A stretch of 64,000 bases of DNA from Muraenolepis orangiensis (taxonomy: Eukaryota; Chordata; Actinopteri; Gadiformes; Muraenolepididae): positions 15,204,192 through 15,268,191 of the forward strand of contig CM051015.1 in assembly GCA_027704905.1 (NCBI GenBank), written 5' to 3'. Under the pieces are notes generated by a model, which made no database searches, was not told the origin of the DNA, and saw only the letters and a program-made list of their open reading frames with translations. Position 1 is the stretch's first letter; every line of letters starts with the position of its first letter. This document shows positions 1 to 10,973 of this stretch, one piece after another. A program made the position numbers and the translations under genes.

Positions 1-178
1 AATTGGACAGCTGGATCTCTGCTGTACTGAACAACTGAGACGCGATCTCTGTTGTCATCCACATTGAGCGTCTCCACAACTTTCTGGACAAAGTCACGCA
101 TTGCTGGGAATCCAGTTCGAGTGCTATCAGATCCATCCAGCAAGAACACAACATCCCTTTTGGGCAGGCTGTGCTCAA
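1..178 (-). CDS. col6a3: col6a3 exon, 13th vWA domain (partial)
   Basis: First 178 nt of the exon, cut by the window edge. The acceptor is at 179-180 (CTAG). It reads VEHSLPKRDVVFLLDGSDST and continues to VSVVQYSRDPAVQ. The metal-site loop DGSDS is a canonical DxSxS, unusual among the later domains of this gene. It resembles the 8th domain (VSVVQYSSDP) more than its direct neighbour, which suggests exon duplication. The rest of the domain is not visible. Confidence 0.92.
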   Translation of the reverse strand, partial: MSTACPKGMLCSCWMDLIALELDSQQCVTLSRKLWRRSMWMTTEIASQLFSTAEIQLSN

Positions 179-3100
179 CTAGAAAACATCAACAATAGAC
201 TAATGTTAGGGGGCTGTATTTGCAGATGTGGTGGGATAAGCACAACCAAAAGCTAATCCAATCAAGTATATTCTTTCTTTCAATTCATCAAAATGACAAC
301 ATTTTTTACAATATCCATTTTTGGCTTTTGTACCATTCACTAGATGTATTATTATATTGATGTAAAAAAAGACATGTATTTTAAAAATAAATGTAAGTTT
401 CTTACCAGATGCAGTTTCCTTTTGCCTACTGATTCTCCTTATATAAGACACCAATGTGTCTTGAATGCTGTCAAGATTTGCAAAGTCAGATACTAAGAAG
501 GCATAATTTGGATCTGAAGAAATTCCCTGCATTTCAATGGCATTTGTCATTCTTGATCCAATTGCAAATGTAATTATGCCTGCACTCTTAAGAGCACCTG
601 CTGGCCCTCGAGGAGAGTCTCTGGATCTGCCACCAGAAAGTAGGATCAGTATCTGTTTGGCTCCCTCATGTTGTCGGCTACCAGCTTCTGAAACAAATAT
701 GTTGTTTCTCACAAACTGTAGAGCACTTCCAATATGTTGTGACTTTCCTCCTTTTGGCTTTAGGTTTGTGATGTATGTAAGGACTTCATCTTTATTTTGG
801 TAAGTATTCAGGTTGAAGTTAGTTTCTGCATTGTTACTATACTGTACAACAGCAACTTGATCCTTCCCTTGGTCCAGGTCAAGGCCTGCCGCAAATTTGG
901 CAACAAAGTCACGCATAGCTGTAAATCTATTCTTAGCGTCATCAGACCCATCAAGGAGGAAAACGATATCCCTTTTCAGACTGGGACCTGAAACTAGGAC
1001 ACAGAATGAACTAAGTTAATTTCCTTTTCTCACATTTTACATTCAAATGACTGTTTTTACATTCCCAGTTTGCAAAGGTAAAACATGTGTTTCACTCACC
1101 TACACCTGGGATGGTCGGACGTTTGTGAGATGCAATTTCAGATAACAACTTTTGCCGTACAACAGAAAAGTCAGAAGTCTCTTTGATTAGATATGCATCT
1201 CTGGGAGAGTGTGCCAAACTCTGCACCTCCAGCCAATCTGCATTTCCCACTCCAACACTGAAAAGTACCACTCCAGCATTTGTCAAACTTTTCAATGGAA
1301 CCTGGACATCATCTTGTGACTTTCTGCCACTTAAGAGTATCAGTATCTGAGGTACTCCTGTCAGAGCTCTGCTTCCAGCAGAGGATGTAAAGATATTCCT
1401 TGCCACATAATCAAGGGCTTTTCCTGTGTTCACAAGCCTGCCTCCTTGTAATTTCAAATTACTTACATACTTTAAGATGTCACTTTTTAATGAGTATGTA
1501 TTCAGATAAAAGCCTGGAGTGGGTTCATGGCTGTATTGAATCACAGCAATCTGGGCCTTGTTTGGCCCAATGTCTATTTGTTCAACAAATTCCTTGATGA
1601 AAGATTGAATTCCACTGGCACTGTGTTGCATATCATCAGATCCATCAAGGAGAAACACAATGTCAGCGTTTAGTTGTTCTACATAACCAGAATTAGAAGT
1701 GTCTGCAATGGATGAAAAACAACAATTAATATAATACGAGAGGTTCACATGATGTATAAGATACTATCTGACAATTGTTCATTGTATATGCAAATCAATG
1801 CTTGAAGGTCAAAAAGCCATTAATTCTAAAGCCATTCATTAATATAGTTGATATAAAGTCTGTTTTATCAGCTTCTTACCAGTAAGAGTTTTGATTTCTG
1901 TTGTTTCCTGGGTACCACTTATTATTGCTTTCACAAGAGAATGTATGTTCTCTAGATTGTTAAAATGACTGATGGAAAAAGAATGCGATGGTGTTAAAGA
2001 GATGGTTTGCAGTTCCAATGTATCAGCATTCGTTGTTCCGACACTAATGGTCTTAATTCCATTGTCTCTGAGTGACTGTGCAGGCCCTCTGACATCATCC
2101 CCTGATCTCCCGCCAGTAAACACAAACAGATATTGAGGCACACTCTCAGCACGTCTGCCCCCAACTGAAGCAGAAAATACATTATCTCGGACAAACTCCA
2201 GGGCCTTGCCAGTGTTGAGGGGCCTTCCCAACTTGTGGCGGATAGTTCTTATCGAATTCAGCACATCATTTTTGATAGAGTACGAATTCAAATAGAAATT
2301 GGCTGTCGCATCACGGCTATATTGAACCAAAGCAACACGGTCATGGTTTCCCTCTACTTTCATGCTCTCAACAATTGTTGCCACCAAGCCACGAATTCCC
2401 TCAAATCCATCTCTAGCATCATGGGAGCCATCAATTAGGAACACTACATCCGTTTTCTCAGAATCTGCAAAGAAAGACAGTAGTAGTCTAGTTAGTTATG
2501 TATATAGTCTAGTCGTATACCAAGGGTTAGTCAAGATTATACATATGAATATGAAGTATATATGGAAATAACTGAATAAATAATTAAGGTGGGGAAGGTA
2601 GACCTTACCAAAACTCTTCATGGGATCAGTGTGCTCTGTTTTGGTGGAAACCTCACTAACCAATGACAAAACATCACGATGGATGGTCGAAAGCTTGTCA
2701 TAGTCATTGATTTTGAGAGCATAGTTAGGTTTGTGAGACATTGTCTGTAGTTCCAGGGTATCTGCGTCAGTTGTTCCAATTCCAATTAAAATGACACCCA
2801 TTTCTTTGAGCTGTTTGAGGGGGACTCTAATGTCATCTCCAGATCTTCCACCATTCAGGAGTATTAGTATTTGAGACACTCCCTCAAGACGTCTACTTCC
2901 AAAGCCAGGAGTAAAGACATTCTCCTCCACGTGTTGGAGAGCCACTCCTAGGTTGTTTGGATAACCTCCTTTGTGACTTAAGCCTGTTATTGCAGTGACA
3001 ATCTCACTTTTTGTTGAGTGTGTGTTCAAATTGAAATTAGTTTCTGCTGTGTCACTGTACTGGACCACAGCTACACGGTCTTTGTTTTCCTCCAGGTTCA

Positions 3101-6100
3101 AGGTCTCCACAATTCCCTGCACAAAGTCTTTGATGTCTATGAATTTGCTCCGGGAATCATCAGAGCCGTCAACCAAAAATACAATGTCTCTCTTGCTGTT
3201 ATCTGTTTCCTGTTCGTTTGTGGATGCTATTTCAGAGAATAAATATGTGCTATATTAGGTTGCACACATCTTATCTTCCATTATGCCATAAAACAATCTT
3301 GCACACAACACATTTATAGAAAGTGGGTGAAAGACAGATAATACATTTCATCTTACCTAATCCAGTCTGTGGTATAGATTTTGGTTGACGAGGCACTCTT
3401 TTCACAAATGACACAAGTTGTTGACGGATGCTCGCCAGGTCATTAAAAAGAGGCACAGTTAAAGCATAGGAAGGGGTATATGCGATCATTTGGAGCTCTA
3501 GTAAATCTGATTTCCTTGAGCCGATACTGAACAGAACGACTTGTTCCTGTTTCAAGGCTGTGGCAGCACTTGCAACTTCATCTCGAGATCTTCCCCCACT
3601 CAAAACAACCAGAATCTGGGGAACACCTGCATAGCGTCGACTCCCAGAGGACTCAATGAAGACATTTCTCCTCACATAGTCAAGAGCTGCCCCAGTGTTC
3701 AGGGGCATGCCTCCTTTGTGCTGTATGAGCTGGATGGCTGCAAGAACATCCTGTTTTTCTGTATATGTGTTGAGATTAAAATGAGTGTGTGGATCACTGC
3801 TGTATTGGACCACAGAAACACAGTCTGTGTTCTCTTTAACATCCAATGCCTCCACAACTTCTTGGACAAAGCTGCGCATTTCGAGGAAGTCATCTCTCGT
3901 GTTATCTGACCCGTCCAATAGGAACACTATGTCCTTTTGCGTTGCATTTAATTCAACTAGGAAAAATGGGAAGTGCATTTTTAAGTCACACAATTAGAAC
4001 ATATGAATGTTATTTGAACAAAAAAAATCGTCATCATTATTGCATTGCAGTGCTAAAAATGTCATGCACATCAAACATCTAAAGGGTCTAGCAACCAATT
4101 CATGCAATGGAACTGTACTCTTAAATGACAAAACATTTAAGGGTGTGGCTTAATGGCTATGAAGAAATCCATGTACACTACCACATGTCAATTGTTTTTT
4201 AATGAAGTGCATTCACTGTCTATGAATGAGAAAGGAGAAATATACGGTAATAAGATGAAACAGAAGAATCTGGTGTAAAAAGTCCAGTCAATGATCTGAT
4301 TATCATTGGCTCAAGAAAGAGCTGAACCTATGAGTGGGAACAAACATGCCCCATGAAATCAAGCAGATAGTTTAAAAGATGCAGAACGCATCAAGTGAGA
4401 CAGTTTGTGTAAAACAAAACGTATGTACTCAATTTCCTCAAACAATTGTAATTTCTAAGGAGAATACTATGGACACATACAGCTTGCGTCACGCAAGATC
4501 ACATTGATTCACAGCATGGAATCAATGAAACTTCTTACCTACAATAGTAGGTGCTTCAATTTCCATTTTTGACTGGACAAAAGCAAGAATCTCTGGCTGA
4601 ATAGACAAGAGTTCACCAAAGACTGGCAAGTGAAATATAAATCTGGAGGAGTACGCAATTTCCTGAAGGTCTTCAACTTTTGTGTTTTTCATTCCAATGG
4701 CAAAAGAGAGAACTTGAAGGTGTTTCAGACTGTTTGCAGCGACTGTGACATCATCATCGGACTCGCCTCCAGTAAGTAAAAACAGAATCTGCGGGACCCC
4801 CTCCAAACGTCTACTTCCAGAAGAAGTGGTGAAAATGTTCTCCTGAACGAACTGAGTTGCTTTGCCGGTGTTGCGATGTCTACCCCCTTTATGGCGAAGA
4901 CTTCTTACAGCATGAATTATAGCACTTTTGGATTCATGTGTTAGCAAATTAAAATATACTCTGGCGTCGTCACTATACTGAACAACAGCCATACGAATGT
5001 TATCCCCATCAAAGTCTAGTCCTTCTGCCATTCTTCTGATGAACTCTCGAATGGCTGGCAATCCATTTCTGGAGTCTTCAGAACTGTCAAGGAGGAACAC
5101 TATGTCCCTTTTCCCCCCTGCTGTATCAACTATAAATACATGGGATACAAGGACCTCGTGTTTAAGATTCGATTGATTAATAATGAGTACAATATTGTGA
5201 CAAAGAAAGAAACCAAAATGTTACTCAGAAGAGTACATGCATGCTGTTTTAGCAGCATGAATGTTGAAGACTGAAGTACCATGAGAAGCATAGAATCCAC
5301 AGTATGGATTCAACCATCTGCTTTAAAGTATATGTTAAAGCAGATCTGTCAAGGTACTATCTTTTTGACAAAAAGATGATTTGTCAAAATGATTAACCCA
5401 CTATCAGCTGAAAATAACAAATGCAGAGTTCTGGAAAAAGTGGCAAAACATCTTGCTATATAAAGGACACATAGGTAAGTTGAAAGGGTGTACAACAGAA
5501 AGAAAAGTGTGTACAACAATATTCTGGACAGAATATTGAAGTTAAAGCATTTGACCATTTATATAGGCTATATAAGGTTACATTGCTTACCTATTAAGCT
5601 GGGTATTCCTGGATATTCCTTTGTGATTTCTGACACATGTAGTTTACCAACAATCTGTAGCTGAAGTGAGGGCAGCTCAGAGAAGTCATTCACTTTGTAT
5701 GCAAAATCTGGTTGGAAAGCCATTGTTTCCAACTCAGGAAGACTGGCATCTCCCACTCCAATACCAAATAATATGATTTTCCGATCTTTAAGGGCTGCTG
5801 TGGGACCATTTACATCATCTCTGGATTGTTCACTAGTTAGAAGAACTAGTACCTGCGGCACACCCTCAAGCATTCTACTTCCTGTAGAGGAGGTGAAGAT
5901 ATTGTGCCTGACAAACTGGAGAGCTGCCCCAGTATTCATGATCTTTCCACCCTTGTGTGTTAAAAGATCTATGGCATTCATGACATCATCCTTGGTTCTG
6001 TGAGAACTCAGGTAGAAATTGACTTCAGGTCTATTGGCATACTGCACAACAGATACTCTTACTCTGTTCTCATCAACAGAGAGCCTCTCCACTATACTCC

Positions 6101-9100
6101 TTACAAAATGCTGTACTTCTGGAAATCCACTTTTTGTACCATCAGTGCCATCCAGTAGGAACACAATATCACTTTTTTTTTCAGCAACCCTAAGTTCTAA
6201 GACACAACACATGAAAGGCATTTTAAGGTACGTTTTGTTATAGCACCAATATCATAACATTTCACATCACATTTTTCAAACAAATAGTGAACGACAGGTT
6301 TTGCTTACCTTCCACAAGACGCGTTCGAAGGTCGCCAATGGGGAGGTTCACGATCTCGCTGAGCGATTCATGGACAGAGGGCACTTCACTGAAGTCTTTC
6401 AATTTGTAGACAAAGGCTTGGCTGTATGAGATCTGTGACATCTGGACCCCGTCTGAACCCTTGACACCCACACTAAATGGCACCACTCCCCCACTCTTCA
6501 GTGCAGTGGCGGATTCTTTCACTCTATCACTGGACCTTCCTCCGGTCACGACAATCAGAAATTGTGGGACATTTTGCGATGCCCTGCTGCCATTACTGTC
6601 TGAGAAGATGGTCTCCTTCATGAACTTCAGGGCGGATCCTGTGTTTAGACTTTGACCACCAACGGGTATCATGTCTTTAACAGCTCTTATCACTTCGTCT
6701 TTGGTTTGGTAGGTGTTAAGGTAGAAATAAGGTGTTGGTGTCTCACTATGCTGGACCACTGAAATCCGCACTCTATCACTTCCAATATCAAGTGGCTGGA
6801 TGACTTTAAGGATAAAATCTAGGATGTAGTGGAAATCTGCTGCAACATTGTCTGAGCCATCAATGAGAAAGGCCACATCCCGCTCATCTCCTGTAACTAG
6901 ATACAAAAATAAAAAGAATAAAATAATTATTAGTTACACTAAATATTTTCTCTTCTTTCCAACACATTTTTTTCTATATATGGTATTATAAACCACAGCA
7001 TGAACAAATACCATTTAATTTGGATTGTAGTTATCTTAATAACTTTCAAATATTATTATTTGAATGTCTTAAAAGTAAAATAAAGAGAGCTCACCAGTTT
7101 CAATGTATGTTTCTGTCACATCGATGGCACCCACCACTGTTATCAATGGCTGCATGATTTGTGTAGCCAGTGCTGGCATGTCAGGGAAGTGTTCCACATG
7201 GAAAGCCATCTCTGGGACAAACGCTACTGAGCGCAGTAACGCTGGATCGGCCTGTCCAGTACTGACTGTGTAGGTCAAAACTCCAGCCCTAGCCATGTCA
7301 TCTGCAACCTTTTTAATCTCATCCTGGGCAGGTCCGCCTGTGATCAGAACCAGTGCCTGTGGGATATTATGTCTCCTCCTGGACCCTGATGTGCTCTGGA
7401 ACATGTTGGACAGAGCATAACTCATGGCAGCTCCTGTGTTTAAAACTGTTCCCCCCATCACCCTCATTTGGGAGATACTGTGCAGAACGTCCTGGTTGTT
7501 TTGGTGAGTGTTCAGGTAGAATTCAATTTTGGGTCGTTCAGAAAACTGCATGAGGCCAATCTGGATTCGGTCTGGCCGCACTTCCAGCTTGTTGACCACG
7601 TCGGTGATGAACTGACGCACGTAGGGAAGGTTTTGGTTCCCGACGTAGCTAGAGCCATCCACAAGGAAGACAATGTCTCGAACCACTTTAGTTGTCTGGA
7701 CAGTGGTTATCTCCAACTCTGAGGAACAGCGGAGGGAAAAACACATTACAACCTTTCTAATATTGTAGATATATTTCCAGCCAAGAATTCAATAAACATT
7801 TGGTAAAGCTAATAAATTACTGCAGGACTGTATCATTATAGTAATTATTTTCTAAAATAAAGCTACATAAAAATCCATTTATCTTGGATATATGTGTAAA
7901 TGCTTATATATAAGTTATTAAATATAATTTGTAAGCATTACCCGGTCCTTCTGTAATCACTACCCCACTGAGAGTGGAGAGGGGAGAGAGAATCTGCTTC
8001 GGGTTGCGGAGGAGAGAACGGAAGTCATTCAACATCCAGCCCAGGGTTTCATCAAAAGCAATCCGCTTCAGTTCAGCCTCATCGGCAGCCTTGGATCCCA
8101 CAGCCAAGGTCAGAATACCCATTTTCTTAAGGGCCAGTGCAGGGCCATCCACGCTGTCACTGGACCTCTTACTGGCAATCAACAGCAGAAGCTGTGGTAC
8201 CCCCTGAGAAATGCGGCTGCCCTTGTCAGCTTGAAACATGTTCTTCCTCACGAAGTCCAGGGCGGCGCCGATGTTCACCGTCTTGCCCGGCCTCGGTTTG
8301 ATTCTGCCCAGCGCCGCGATAATTTCCTCGCGGGATCCATGGGTGTTGAGATCTATCTCAAGCCGGGCAGCATTGCTGAACTGGGCCACGCCGATCTGCA
8401 CCTCATCTGGTCCGATTGGTATCAGGTCAACGTAGCGCTTGATGAACTCACGCACAGAGTTGATGATCGTGGCCCCCATTGTGCTGTCAAGGAGGAAAAC
8501 GATGTCCCGTTTTCCTACTACAACGGCTGAAAGAGAACAAAGCAAACGAAAACACATACCATGAGGGCCATTTTAAAGATATTGTATTTGTTAGATTTTT
8601 TACTGAAATCTGTCAGATTTATGTACAGACGGAAATGATAAAAGAGCTGAACACAATGATTTAAAAAGAATACATTTTGGATTTTTGCAGTGAATAAAAT
8701 GTGTTTTGTTCTTCTTTGGTGTTGTGTTGTTGTTGTTGTTGTTGTTGTTGCTGTTGTTGCTGTTGTATCCAAATCAAACCGGCATAAATTAAAACTTCCA
8801 GCTGCAAACGGGATGTTCAAGCAATTGGACTTCAAATTATGAAATGCTAATGATATCCAATGCAAACCCTTTTGTGTGTTGTCCACAACTCATCATATAA
8901 TAATAGTGTCTATAGTAGTGATCATTATTATGCATATTTTCCTTTAGGTTGAATATGCACATGAAATTCTTACCTTGCCCAAAAAAAATAGCACAGTACT
9001 TAAGACCTCTTAAAAGCTATCTGCTTTGAGTCAGCATCCACAAGACACGCTGCCCCGCCCTCCATGCAGTGAAGAAACATACCTTCAGTGAACTCATTCC

Positions 9101-10614
9101 GAACCTCAAGGGAGCCCTGGGCGACCTTGACAATGTACTGCCGCAGCTGGTCACCCATGCTCGCCGCTCGGAAATCAGGGGCCGACAGCACAAAGTTTTT
9201 GTCTGAGGCTACCGGTTCCAGATCAGTAGAGGAGGCGCCACCGAGCACCATGCCAAATGTGATAATGTTAGCCATCTTAAGGGCCCTGTCACTCAAGCTA
9301 ATGTCATCTGTGGATGGACCGGCGCTGATGACCACCAGAGCCTGGGGCACACGCTCTTCCTTCCTGCCCCCGGACAACTGGCTGAAGAGGCTCTCGGACA
9401 CCACATCCAACGCGGCCCCCAGGTTGGCTTCTTCGCCCCCCGTGAAGGAGAGGCCCTTCACGGCATCCAGGACCATCGCCTTGGTGTCATAAGTATTGAG
9501 ATAGAACTGAATTTCCGTGTCGGCACTGTACAGGGCCACGGCCACTCGAATTGTGTCCCTTCCCACATCCAGGCCCTCTAAGATCCTCAAAGCCAAATCA
9601 CGCACTCGGGGGAAGTTTGCTGCTCCAACGTTCTCTGATCCGTCAATTAACAGCACAAGGTCGGCTGACGGTTGTGCTTTAAGGAGTGGGAGAGACAGAA
9701 CACAACACAAAGTGCAACAAAGTGAAAGTGTTAAAAACAGTGAGGGACAACAAATGCATGCCGCCACATTAATGAATGTGTCGAGTAACATAGATGAGTA
9801 CAAAACACAAAACAATCATACTGCATGTAGGCTGAACCAAGGAGCTGTTTCTACACTATAATGTATTATGAATATGTTTCATTTTATTCTTATACTAGAT
9901 CTGAATCTGTTTAATAAATCAACACAGCTGAATTACAAGTAATTATGGTGATTAATTAACATGTGTAGTACTAGTTGCGTGAACATTTATCACGTTCCAC
10001 AAATGAGTGCTCCCATTATCCTTTCATTAGAGGACTGTGTCCTTAATGGGTTGATTAGCATAACACTATTCATTAGAATAATTGTAACACATAAAGTGAG
10101 AAATATTTGCTCCACTGAATTCAGCCACACCATGCAGACTCATGTTACAGACCTCAGATAAAGTGACCAGTCATGACCCCGTGGTCCATCCTTGTTTCAG
10201 TAAGGGGGATAATAAGTAAGTAAAGGGATAAGCTTATGGTGAAAGGTACTTAAACTTAAAGGTACCATCTTATGGTTTAGATAGATTGCAGTGCAAATAA
10301 AATGTTTCCCTTAATTTAATTAAAGGTGACAATAACATTGTGCACTAAAACCTAAACTACAAGAATTTGGAATAATGTACAACGATGTGAAAAATATAAG
10401 GATAACTTGTTGAAGGTCAAGGATGGATCCACACAAGTTCATCACTGTTTAAAGTGTACAGTAGATCACATATTTTAAGTGATTGACACGTTGACAATGA
10501 GAAGAAAAACACAAAAACACAGGACAAACAAGCAGTGGTGGAAGGTTAGCCATTGTTAAATGCTCAGTAACTTTGGTAATTGTATTATTATTATTAATAT
10601 TAATATTTTTATTA

Positions 10615-10649
<35 letters not shown>

Positions 10650-10737
10650 TACAGGCCACACTAACTTTTGAGTTCTTAAAATATTTCAGCCAATATATAT
10701 ATATATACATATATGTATATATAAATATATATATACA

Positions 10738-10774
<37 letters not shown>

Positions 10775-10827
10775 TGATATAAAATATTAATTTTAGAGTG
10801 TGTGCGAGTGTGGGTGTGCGTGCGTGC

Positions 10828-10874
<47 letters not shown>

Positions 10875-10919
10875 TGTGTGTGTGTGTGTGTGCGTGCGCG
10901 TGTGTGTGTGTGTGTGTGT

Positions 10920-10973
<54 letters not shown>

